A stretch of 64,000 nt of DNA from Diphasiastrum complanatum (lineage: Eukaryota > Streptophyta > Lycopodiopsida > Lycopodiales > Lycopodiaceae). Location: assembly GCA_029204225.1 (NCBI GenBank), contig CM055092.1:10817806-10881805 (forward strand). Reading direction: 5' to 3'. Each line of letters opens with the position of its first letter. The first letter of the stretch is position 1. The notes beneath the pieces were generated by a model that searched no databases, was not told the origin of the DNA, and saw nothing but the letters and a program-made list of their open reading frames with translations. Positions 38,743-52,100 of this stretch are shown here, one piece after another. A program made the position numbers and the translations under genes.

Positions 38743-41700
38743 CCCCATGGTCTTATTCGACTACTATCCAGATTAGGTCTGGCCCCAATGCCAAGACACC
38801 CCCTAACGGTTGAAACCCATGTTAGGACCATGACGTGTCCCAAAGGTCCAAGTCATAAGATATCAATGTCAAGCAATCACAAATAAACATATGTCACAAA
38901 TACATTAAACAAGGCCCAAACATTAGCGACTGCCATACATTAAGATGGATTCTAATATATGCATAGGTTTAATAGACGATATTCTTTCTATGAAATAGAA
39001 CACGTTTGACTCCTAATAGGCATGATAAATTGTTGCTAAACATATTATCTTAATCTAAAAGATCCATTGTATATATAGGCTTATTTTTTCATTATTTGGG
39101 CCCAAACACCAAAAGTATTAGGCATGATATTCACCTTTTTTTTTTATCATTGCTTGATGCATGTACATGGGATCATTATGTGCATTGAACACATTGGCAT
39201 TAGAAAATTGCCAATACAATATACTTCCCCTGATACTTTACCTAAAAACATGAATAAATATACAATATCTCATCAAGAACGTGATTTCAAATTTTCTAAT
39301 AGTTGACACCCACTAGATTAAAAGTTTTACGAAAGGCATACACTTATTTTTCCTCCATAATAGCCTCTTGAACTCCTGTACTGGTAATGTGCTTCCCTTG
39401 CTAAATCCATTCGCGATTCTGATGAGTGTGAATGTTTTTCTACTTGCACTAATTTTTAAATCTATAAGAGTATGTGGACAATGTCCTCCCTTTGAAATTT
39501 CAAATGCATTACAATCAAACTTTTACTTCCAGCTATTGAGTGATTCAATTGCTTATTTGCAAGCTACACAACTCCATTCAAGCATGACAGAGTTTTTATG
39601 GGCATGATATAGAATTCACGAACTCACCATGGCAAAGACACTTTTCAAATAAAATCAATTCTCTCTCAAACATGTGCTTGAACTAAGTTTCTTGGCCATT
39701 TTTAGAACCCTATATGGTGTTTTTAGCATGCCCAAAATCTCACTTCAAATTTTAACCATGCCACGACCTAGAGTATGCAACTTCTCAAAGCTGAAATCAA
39801 TCCTAGTACCTACTAAAACTTCAAAGAACTAATAGATATCCTTTGATTAAAGAGAGAAATACATCACATTATTGATGAATTCAACATCAGGGAGTTGTTA
39901 AGCAATGTTTCTTATAGAATCAAAAGCCTTCAAGAATGTTGCAAAGGGGAGGCTTATCAAGCTTTATAAATCATTCAATGAACCGTAGTTGTTACCCTAA
40001 CGAACATCTTCGAGCTAATTATCAAAAATGCAGAGGCTTAGGACCTTGCATTTGAACAAGGTCAAATTTGAGCAAGAGAAGCACCATATTTGTGGTGTGG
40101 GACTTGGATCCAGGGAACACCAGATAAACATCAATTTTACCTCTCTAGTAAAGAAGCACAAGATATTGATAGTAGGGGACAGTTATCAACTACTATTATC
40201 TAGATGAGACAGGCCTGGTGGTGAACCAGAAGTTGTTAGTTGTAGTTGGCTGAATACTATAGCAAAGGGTGTGAAGGCACGTGATGTCTTGAGGTTTTTT
40301 TGTAAAAAGGACAGATTGTTATCTAAGAAGGATGCATAGAGAAGTAGGCTAAGATAGGGACTAAGCTGGGATCTTAAGTACTTTGTAATGTACATACTTT
40401 GGACCTTGTGAGTTCTATTGAATTCCTCTTGCTCTGCTTTGAGAGTTGTCACTTAATCCAAATGCCTATCTGCTCAGATTAAAAAGAAACTTGTATGCTC
40501 AAGAATACAGAGAAATCCCAACCTCTTTGTAAGTATATGAGCTAAAGACACCCCGTCTTTGATGGTAGCTACTTCATTTTAAGTTTCAACTAAAGACATG
40601 CCATTTGTTACAATGATATTAGAGCACATTCTAGAGATCAAATTACATTGGGAGCAAGGTTTTGCTGATCATTGTGAACCATGTGTTGTTGTGTATTAAA
40701 CATCTTCTGGATTGAACAATTGTTGAATCTTCAATCACTTTTTGTGTGATTATCTAGATGAATTCAAGTAGCACTGTTAATCATAAGTAGCTTCTGTAAT
40801 GTTTAGATTCTAGTTAGGTTATGTATTAGCTTAAACATCCCATTTCCTGGATGATTATCTGATTTTCAATGCATAGTTTAGTTGTTGACCTGCTATGTTG
40901 TGATGAGTCACAATTTTTGAGAAAGAAATGACTGGCGTGACAAAGAGTGTAGCTTCAACTTGATCGTCTTGAATGGTTTACAGTACTGATCGTGAATTAC
41001 CTTTTTCTTTGCATTTACTGTTTCTTTCTTTAAATCATACACAGAGTGCTCAACTTTGAAACAAGTGGTTGGATTAACATCGCATGGTCACAGGGATGTG
41101 CACTCTTGTATTGTTGCTATACTTGAGTTTTGGTGCAATAACAGAGCTATTTAAAGACAAAATTAGTTTTGTATTGTTGCAATGATTATTTAAGTATCGT
41201 TGTATCATATAAGTTTCATGTTGTTGAAAAGAAATAAGTTTTGATGCTAATAGAATTCTTTGAGGAACTTGTTTCTGTTTTGACCAAAAAGAAAGAGAGA
41301 GAAATTCACTCCATTTTGGTTCTTCTCTTTTATAGATTTATTTCTAGTTAACAGAAAAATTTGGCACATTGTTTAATAATTTATTCATACAGTGTGTTTG
41401 TTGACTGTTCTATGTGTAAGTTGTTAGATATTTCACTTTTTTATTTTTCTTTCTCCTGTTATTTGTGGTCTTTTTAATATTCTGTTATTTATCTTCATGT
41501 TCAGATTTTCTTGTAAGACAAAAATTCAAGATCTGGTGACTCTAGAAAATTCCCATGAAAATGGAAGATTTTACGAGATTTAAAAGCATCGAAGAAAATT
41601 TTAGATTGGGTGACCTTGGAGATATGAACAAGCCAGATTTCGTGACTCAAAAAATCCGAGACAACTCGATATTATATATATGTAAGAATAGAGACAAGTG

Positions 41701-43077
41701 AAAACCAATAATACTCCAGAGTTGAGGACACTCGCAGAAAAGCAACAAAGAAATAACAGATGGAAGAAGATAATTATGATGTAATCAATCAAGAGGAGAA
41801 CTACAGGATCAATGCACATAGATGAAAGATCCGACAATGAGAAGACTGCTGAGGAAGATCTTGTGGGTATATGAAGTTGAAAAGTTACTTCACCTCAGAG
41901 AGAGAACTTGCCAAGAGCAAGAACAGAAAACGTCCAACAGGATGAAGGATCGGGAAAATATCGCAACAATTCCTACAATACCTAACACAACCAGAGCTGA
42001 AAACTGTCCCCACCCGCTTGCCTCTTGCTTCCATGTACAACTACCAATTGCAGGTTGGGTAGCTTGCTGCATCCATGTACAAATACTTTGTGCAGGGGTT
42101 GGGGAGCCTACCTGTTCATCTGTACCCCACCCATGCAGCCAAAGAGGCAGGGTTTAGCTGAGGATATCTCGTGGTACCATACGAGTCTCAAGCTGAAAAA
42201 AATCCTGGAATATTGCACTTTTCTAAAACATTTCAGTGGAGCATTTGGACAAACTACAAGATGCCCATGCAGCTTGACCCCTCAACACGAGATTTCTATC
42301 ACTGGGATACGAATATTTCAATTAAACTATTGTTGTTGGAATCTGGTGTTACAAAATAATCAAAATGACAGATTAAGCAATAATACAATCATCTCAAGAG
42401 TTGAGCGCACTTTAATCAGATGCCATAAGGACGGGCATGCAAATCCTAAATTATGTGGCAACCTAATGCCATTTATTCCTATTAAGAAGAATGCAATCTA
42501 TACTTCAATTCCAGTAGTTCTTACTGTTGTGGTTCATCTTCTTATTAAGTATTGATGTCAAACAAAACAAATGAGAACCCTAATCTTATGTTGTTAACCT
42601 ATGCCAAATAAAATCCGTTGATCACAGCCACACCACAAACACCCAGCTTGCCAGTTTCATCCTTGCAAAATCAAGACCATGAAGCATGGGCTTCATCCCC
42701 AGCTGTAGGCATCTCTTGGGCTACCAACTCTGCACAGCCACACATCACCATAGGCATCAGGCTTGCCTACGAGCTGAATAGCTAGCCATTGACAAAGTCC
42801 AAAGAAAAAAACCACATAAGACGAACCAAAATTGGGGCGGAGCAGGAATGTTCTCTTGTAATGGTCTCCTGGTCTGCAGTGAAAGATTACAATCTTAGTC
42901 AATCAACTGGAATATAGGATTGCCTACCACTTGCAGATGTATCTAGTAGGAAGCGTTCACAGTAAAATACGAGACCAAAATTTTTTTCACAACTAGCGTA
43001 AACTTCAGGAGCCTTAAGCACCAGAGTCTAACCTCACTTCATGAATATCAACACGAAAATCTATCAATACTTTCGCT
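38743..43077. other. Intergenic DNA, no gene recognised
   Basis: The first few hundred bases may be the rest of the LTR interrupted at 34832. Beyond that the DNA is AT-rich with no supported gene. Open frames near 41822-42555 have no family motif. The last bases include the 3' untranslated region of GatA (minus strand). Confidence 0.45.
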
Positions 43078-46000
43078 TCATATTTTGGTATCCATAACAG
43101 AAGGTATTGTCCAATTTATCTTTGGCAATGTTTGCTCAAATAGATGCCCCAGCCTCAGTAGTTTACCCTAACAAGCACAACATAAGGCTTTATGATAGAC
43201 AAATGGGAAAATCACATTAGATTTTATGAACAAGGAAAAGGGTTAAAAATGCTGACAGTAACTATCAAGAAATATCATGTGTAGTTAAGCATCTGGCTAT
43301 ATAGTTTCCCAAGCCAAACACTACTCTGCACAAAATATTTATGCTATCATATTCAGTCATGTCTGGACAGATTGATGGAGAGACAAATGGTACTGCCTGT
43401 ATTACCTCCTCAAATGCATTCCCAATCATTTGCAAACCAACTGGAAGACCATGTCTTCCTCCTTCAGTCAAGCCACAAGGTACAACCAGTGCAGGTAATC
43501 CCGCCAAATTGACATTCACCTGCCCATCATAATAGGCCCTTCATCATGATGCTGACGTGTTGATGGGACAAAACAAACACAGACCAGGCCTAATCAAGGT
43601 AAAGCACTTTTGAAATGAAATAATTGCACCTTCAGTTAAGTCGATATGTACAATCTTTTTTTGTTCAAAAAGCTTACATCATTGACATAATTTTCTCGAT
43701 TAAGTCTAGGATAGTATGGGCATGACAAGGGACAAGAAATGTCAGCATACTAAACTTGAAGAAATCAATAACCATATATATGTTAACCGCGTGAAAATAA
43801 TTCTTTCAGTCTGTATGGTTTGAGCAAGGACTATTTATGTGAAATGACCATATAATATACATAGGAAAGCGACACAGTTCTCAAGCAGCTAATCAAATAA
43901 AGTCCAGATTTCTTGGTTCTGTTGATACACAATGTCCTAGGTATCTGCTAATCAGTCCCCTGCCTTTAATTAACACTACTTCAGATTTGGACCATGTGGT
44001 GTTTTTTGGGCATTGGACCCATCATATAACGCAAAAATGGAGCGAGTCGTCGGCAAAGATAGTCTGGATGGGCATAAAACACACTTCCTTGCGTTAGGGG
44101 TCAACAAGGAATACTCCTCGACATGTGGATTTGGCGCTCCAATGTTTGAGACTATTAGTTTCGAAATTTCATTCAAGGCCAAATATGTAATTAATAACCT
44201 TGAGAGGGTCCGCGCACTCCAATTGTAACATGTGAAGCAATGCATGGTGTCTGACGGCTATATGCATGGTGAGGGGTGTTAATAGTAACTCCAATTGGGG
44301 CAAGGGGTGTACTAGGGTTGCATGGCACATGCACAGGAATCCTAGAGGCCGTAACTACCCTACACAAACTCGCCCTCCCTACACTTCCAGCTTTCATTTG
44401 TTGGTTACCAGTTTCCTCTCCTCATCAGCATTTGTTCACCATGACTCGGCGATGAAGCTACTATGGTTAAAACTCTACCATCTAGTTGGTTTGGTGGTTT
44501 GGCTCCACAGACAATCCTTTTTCTGCTTTGCAGCAGGATCTTCAGGATCTACATGAGGTGAACTTCACACACACAGGCACGCAGAAAGGTTTCCAGATAA
44601 GCTGAGGAAGATGGTAAGTGTTTTTTTTTTTTTTGGTGGGGGGGGGGGGGGGGTGGGGGGCGGGGGGGTGTGTTTGGGTTAGAATAGGAGAAGAGGATAG
44701 GCAGCAATCAGATAGGTGATATCTGAGGGAGTCCAAAACAGATTCAGGTCAGAACCAACCAGGCTCCATCTAGGACAGCAAACAGGTATTTCTGAGGCAG
44801 GTAGTATCTGGACAAGTGATATTTTTAAGAACACATATGAAACGGTAAGTAAGTCTCGAGCGTTGGAATTGTCTCCTTTTTCCGTATTGTCCTTCCCTTC
44901 CTGCTTTTGATCCTTTTTGCCTTTCTCAAGACCATTGAGCTCATCAAATGTCAGCGATCTCTCCCTCAAACTGAGTGTCATAACAAAGTTCTGATATTGT
45001 AATGGTAAGCTATTCAAAACAATTTGTACTAGAGTATTATCAAGTACACTTTCCCTATAGAAGACAACTGATCTCTTAGACCCTCAAACTGATCTCTTGA
45101 CCCTGATAATAAAATCTGTAATGGATTCTTCTGATTCCATTTTCAAGGTATGAAGCTTATTGTTCAAATTTTTGTGGCAAGTATGGTCACTTTGCGTTTG
45201 AGTGTAGGAAAAGGCTATCCAAGACAAAAAGAAGCAGTCAGGCAACTTTATTGAAGAAAAAGACAAAAGTGAAGCTGTGGGATGCTATGAGTTATTCTCA
45301 GCTTCAACATCAGAGATCTCTGAAGACTGTTGGTATATTGATTCTGGAGCAACGCAACATATGACACCACATCGTGAGTGGTTCACACAATTTGATGACA
45401 CTGGTGTAAATTCACATGTCAAGCTTGGAGACAATTCTTCTTACGGTATCAAAGGTAGAGGTACAGTGAGAGTACATTTACCTTCAGGGAATATAGGGGA
45501 AATTAAGAATGTTCTCTATGTTCCAAGTTTAAAGAAGAATTTACTTTCAGTTTCTGCTATCACTAAGCAAAATATGAAAGTTGAGTTTGATGATCAAAAG
45601 TGTCTCATCAAAGACAAAAGCAAAGACTACAAAGTTGTGGTCACAGGATCTTTGGAAGGTCGACTTTACAAACTTGATGCGTCTACACCGGATCATCAGG
45701 TTTCTGTAGCTTCTGATAGCATGGAGAGCAAGATATGGCATGAAAGGTTTGGACATCTGAACTATAAAAGCTTACAGGTTCTAAAAGACAATAATATGGT
45801 AATAGGATTACCTAATATTGTATCTTCAGGAAAAATTTGTGAAGGATGCGTTATGGGCAAGCATCAGATGGAGCATATAGAGCCAAGGAGATCTTGGAGC
45901 TTGTTCATACAGACTTATGTGGTCCTATGCAAACTCAGTCTATAGGGGGAGCATCCTACTTCATGGTATTTTGTGGATGATTTTTCAAGGAAGGTATGGA

Positions 46001-49000
46001 TATACTTGCTTAAGTATAAGAGTCAAGCTTTTAAGTTCTTTACTCAGTTCAAATCACTTGTTGAGAAGCAGAAAGGAAAGCAAATCAAGATTCTACGTTC
46101 AGATAAGGGAGGTGGAATTCATATCTACAGAGTTCCAGGAATTTTGCAAAGAACATGGAATCAAGAGACAATTTGCTTCGACTGATACACCACAGCATAA
46201 GGGAGTAGCCGAGAGAAAGAACAGGTCTATTGTGGAGAGTGCTCGAAGCAGGCTACGAGGTAAGAACCTCAAGAATCATTTGTGGGGCGAAGCAGTTAGT
46301 ACAGCAGTTTACTTGCTTAACAGAAGTCCTACAAAAGTTGTTCTAAATCGAACTCCAGAAGAAGCTTTCACAGGTATAAAACCTAAAGTGGATCATCTAC
46401 GAGTTTTTGGTTGCATAGCATATGCTCATATTCCTAAAGATAATCGTCAAAAACTTGATTCAAAGGCAATCAAGTGTTTATTCTTGGGTTATGATGAGGA
46501 AGAGAAGGCATATCGCCTTTATAATCTTACCAATAAGAAGGTGATTATGCGCAGGGATGTTGTGTTTGAGGAAAGTGAGTCTTCTAACCTAGAAGATCAT
46601 GAGGAGGATGTATTTTCTCCTACAACAAAAACTCCTATTATAGACGATGTTCAGGATGTACAAGTCCATGTGATACAGCTTCTACACAAGTTATACCAAG
46701 GGTGTGTACACAGGTGGATCTTGGTAAATGGAAGGAAAGGTCAAGAGTATTTGATACATATTCTCCTTCTACGTCACCTACAAAGAAGTTACCAAGATGG
46801 TATTTTGAGACTATAAAAGATAGTCAAATGTTGGATGAGGGAGAATCGAGTCAACAAGGAGCTAAGAGATTGACACGGTCAAGTGGACACTATCATGAAG
46901 ATGAAGAAACGCATTATGCATTCATGGCTTCAGTGTTGGATTCAGAGGATCCTTTATTTTATAGAACCAAGTTTAAGCTTAATGGTTATATTGAGCCAGA
47001 TTAGTAACTAAAGGACTTGGTTGTGATTGATAATTAATTATCCATTAAGGGGGAGTGTTAGGAATTAATGGATCAATTAATTTATTGTAGAGGCCAGCCT
47101 GCATGCTAGAAGGCTTATTTCTATTTTTAGGATAGGTACTATCTATTTTTAGTATAGGTACCTAAGTTAGTACCAATTTTGCTAGAATAGTATAGAAATC
47201 TATTTTAACCAAGTTGCTATTGTTAAGACTTCATAGTTAGCATTTCAATTGCTATTGTAGAAGGATAGCTTTTGCTTTTCATTGTGGATAGCCTCTATAT
47301 GAGTAGATGGGCGCCCACCTCCATTGTTATCTCAGTTTCCAGCTTATGAAGCATAGCTTCTTGCAGTCTCTCATCTTCTTCAGCTTGTGGTTGATGTTTT
47401 GTTAGTACTAATAAGATTAGTCTACTCCGATTAGAGAATCTCTTCGATTCTAACAAGAGACAGCAAGGATGAGAGTGATTTGTCGTAGGTGGGTGGAAGT
47501 ACAGAAGGACGAAGGCAAGCCATGCATGGCAATTGCCCGGCACTTCTAGGAGAATCGGGGATAGTTGAAAGCAAGACTGCTGGTAGGTAGCTGTTCAGTT
47601 CCAGGAGAGGAAATGGTTGTAGGGGAAAGGTGGCTTAATCCAAATATTAACAGGGAAGGAGATGGTGTAGGAGAAGAGGTCAGAAGTAGCGAAATATAGG
47701 CTGATTCGAAGTTGCAAAACTTGACTTGATTCAAATCAAGTCCATTCTAATTGACTCGATTAAAATCAACGAGTAACTACAACAGAAAGACATTTACAGA
47801 CTGCATAATACTCTTAAAGATCCAACCCTCATAGACAAAGAAATCTTTGACAACTATGATCAAATTATAAACGGACAATACATTCTCACAACCATCTTTG
47901 TTAACTATCTAACAATCCCCAAGGTAGTAAACGAATAGCACACCCAAAATAATTGTTGACATAAAACTCAAGCAAAGTAAGCTATAAGCTGACATAAAAA
48001 CCACATAATACTTACAGTCATAAGGTCACCCACATACATGCCCAAAGGGTCATTTGCTTTCTCCCCTGCAAAACTTCAAAGAACCAGAGACCAAGATCAC
48101 CAATCACTCTCTCCCAAGGAAGGACTTCCATGAATTCGGATAAAAGTGCTACCTATCTTGAAAGCAGCAGTAGGTGCAACTGGAGATAAAAGCACGTCAT
48201 TTTCTTCCAGAGCTGTTCTGAAATCTTTCTGTATGAGTGTCCTGACCTGCAGTATTCAGCAGACAAAATCATATCAAATGTTAACTAAAGGTTTTTTTTC
48301 CAAAATACACTCATCACATTGCTGAAGAGTATATCACGAAAGTCAAATTGTTGTTACACGAATAGCTAAAGAACCAATAAATACAAAGAGCCAATGGAGA
48401 CAACCATAAGAATTGTTAGATACTAAAACAAATAGCACTGCAAGCATCTGTGAGGAAGTAAATTGAAGCTATGACAACTATCCTTGTTGCAGAAAAGCCA
48501 CAGCTTTCATCAAAAAATGTTCGAAAGTCACCTGTTGGACTTAACACCATATTTTGAGCTTTATAACAGAACCAGATCTCTTTAGATTCAGTGTAAGAAG
48601 CTATGCCGGACCACGAGAGATTCAGGAAAGACTTAGCATTTACACAAACTTGACACAAAGTGATATTGATAGTCAATAGCTCGTTGACTGTTTTTGTTGT
48701 GATGTTGAGACAATGAAACAACATATATGACTTAATGAGGCCCAGTTCATAACATGGAAATTTTGGTTCCATATAATCTTGCATGTGAAGCTCTGAATTT
48801 GAAATCTTCCTATACTTCAGCATTATATTGATTTTTCATAAATACTTTGCGAACTAGCTGGTGAGATAATAACACAGGCACTTTTGCACCTACACTCTTG
48901 CTGTCTGTTCCTATATCAAAATTATACGCATTATAATCCTTTGTTATCCTTCCATATTGATGAAAATTTATAGTCAATAAAACAAAGGAGACGTGCAATC

Positions 49001-49154
49001 TTTAACCTATGGAGTCCAACCACATAAGTCTTAGACCATCAACTTCATCATGCATAACATCAATTGAATGCTACAACATCCCTACTCACACATCAACACC
49101 ATAGAGCAGATTGGTCACACGCACAAACATGTGTTTTAGACATATTCATGAGTC

Positions 49155-49198
<44 letters not shown>

Positions 49199-52100
49199 AG
49201 TGGATGTAAAACTACGTTAAGAACAGAGCATACATTCAGTATGCTTAAAGCATGATAATAGAGGGTACCTTTTCTTTGGGTAATAACTTTTTAAGTCACT
49301 GTAGAAAAGTCATTGGATAAGCTCCAGGAACTCGTTGGTAGCTTTGTAAGTCGTGTTTGCCCTTATTTCACCATAACAAATAATCAGAGTAGGAGTGCTT
49401 TCAATCATTCATTAGCTTATAATTTGATTACTTAGGTTCCTTGTAGGAGACTCATCCTCTGTCCTTGTAGGGGAACAGCTATTGACGATATTTGACATTC
49501 TTTCAATATCTAACTTGGAGAATGCTATTTGCTTCATCTTTTATGTCATGCCAAATCTATGATCAGTTTCATAACATAGTAGCAGTTAGCTACAACCTTT
49601 GTGTTTGGATTTTGGCATGACAAATTCCTCCAGCCAGAGAAGACACTTCCAATTTGATACTTAAATGCATAAAGAATTCAAAAAATCAAAAAATCAAAGA
49701 TTGATTATCCAAATGATTCCAGATTGCAATCGAAAGTCAGAAGTTGCCACTGTCCTCCAACAAAACCCACTAGCACAACCCTACCTTGTCGGGTAAGATA
49801 TCAAATATCCCTCTGTTTTCATTCTCAGAGTTCTAGAGAAGCCCTATTCCTCATTTGAAAAAGTATTTGCTCTACCCACATTACAAGGTAGACTCGTTCT
49901 TTTCAAAAAATGGCCTGTTTGATAACATAAGCATACAGCCCATCTTGATTTTACCCTTTTCCAAGTACCTCCGTGTAGACTACTGCTAGACCCATTTAAT
50001 CTTTGTGTTGGTATCTTCTGCACTTCATCGATATTAAGTTGATGCAGTAGCAGCTGATTCGCAAACCAGAAACGAGATGATTGGAAATATTTGTATTCAC
50101 ATCTTCAGTCAAATATGTATTAGAATCCTTGTTATTTTCAAACTATTTGCAGCGATAAGGTGTTCAAAGTTCTATTGCAAATATTGTCATTAAATAAACC
50201 AGATTGTCAAGCTATTAAGTATGACAGGTTTCACAGTTCAGAAATTCATGTTACATCAGCTAAAGACCACATAGCAACAATTCTGAAGTGACTAACAGAT
50301 TCAATTTTTTTAATAATCTGTGGACACTTTCCTTCACTTAACACTATTCACACAAATTCTGAAATTCATGTCTTGACATCAGTGTTAGCTGGAGAATCTA
50401 CGAAATAACCTACCATTCAAGATTTAGATTCTCAACCACCCCTCAACTCTTCTCCCTATAAAGCTCTACTCTCAATAAACTTCTATAAGGAGCAGAAAAC
50501 TGTGCAGGATTTCAATTGAATCCTATCTCACAAGTTTGAAACTCCGCTATTCAGGAATTAACAATAGCAAATACGAACAATCCCATGTAGTGATCAATTA
50601 GTCCAGAACAACCCCAACTAGCTACCTGATTAAAAAATTTGTATATCCCTAGGGCCACACCTTGAGACAGTTTCTGAAAATCAAACTCACCTGCAAGCTG
50701 AGTATCCTGGGGCATGTTCCTACTAAAACATATTACAAATACAGGAATTACAAAGTAAAGAGATAACGAATGATGTCAAGAAAGAACTGAGATAACAGAA
50801 AAGAAGTTGGCGCTTATCGTTAAAGCACATGAGGAAACTTCTTCAGAACAGTACCTACCTCAGGCAATCAAGAACATTTTAAGACCATAATGAGCTATAG
50901 CAAAGCACTATACCCACCCGCACCATTCTTTTATTACAATAAGAACTATCCGTCAGTACCTGTTGGGAACGTCTGTAAAAGGCTTCATAATACCCTGCTG
51001 ATAAAGCATAAGTACCCATTAATATTCGTCTTTTTACCTGTTACAAACAGGTTACACAATATTTCACGATAGTTCCAGATCAAGAGCTGCTGATAACCAT
51101 GGAAAAAAATGCGAGTTTGCATTGGGCAATATCAGCACAAGCTTCCACAAGCTACTTGCCTCTAGTCCAAATCCCTGTCCTCTTGACTGGCCATACATGG
51201 AGACCAGCTCATCACCATCTGCCCGAAAACCAAATCTGCATTCCCAGCAAATTACTCTGATAAATTATAAAGTAAGACAGAATTACTGAGGTTTAAACCA
51301 CCATTATGAAGTTTGGACTGAATAGGGGCACGATGACTGCTAAATTTAGAAACAAGGAACAATAGCTTGTTATTACGTAAAGAAGGCCAAGAATCAAAGA
51401 TTGACTTCAATAAAAGGGTATGACTAAACAATCCCTCAGGACACCCACTGGCCACATATTGAGATGCCAGTAAATTTGCAGACCTTCAACTATATTATGT
51501 CCCCTGTTAACTCATATTCAAGAAAAAGAAACTGTATTTTTCATGATATTTAGGAACTCAAAAGGAACAACTACAAAACAATCTCTCATGAAACTCAGAT
51601 ACAAAGATTCCAACAACTACCATTCAGGAATACTACAAGGTCTTACAGCCTGCAGGCAATTATTGGTTCCAACATGTTCCCCAACCATAATCGCCACCAT
51701 GTGCTACAAAAGCCCCATTTGAATGCATATGGAACATGTATACATGGTCCACATGTGCTCAATACAAAAACAATTAGCCCGCACTTATAAATACCTGAAA
51801 ACTAAAAACAAACAGATGAAGTACAGATGCCACCTATAAATTTAGTACAAAAACTAGCATATATGCTCTTTTGAACTGTATTTTTATTAAGCCACATGCT
51901 TTTTGACTTACAGTACAGAAAACTTTGCATATTTCATTTATTCGTATGGGCATATGGATGACGAGGCATACAGAACTACAATGGCAACATTGCCCCTAAC
52001 AAATGAGTAATGAAAGTGTCAACAAAGACAAAATAAGAGTACTGTGACGATTATTGGTTACGCCACATCATTCCAGACGAGGCCAGTAATGTAATTAATA

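Noticed and set aside
41822-42555. 111- and 176-codon overlapping open frames
   Set aside because: No recognisable family, Cys/His-rich by composition only, and no splice or homology support.
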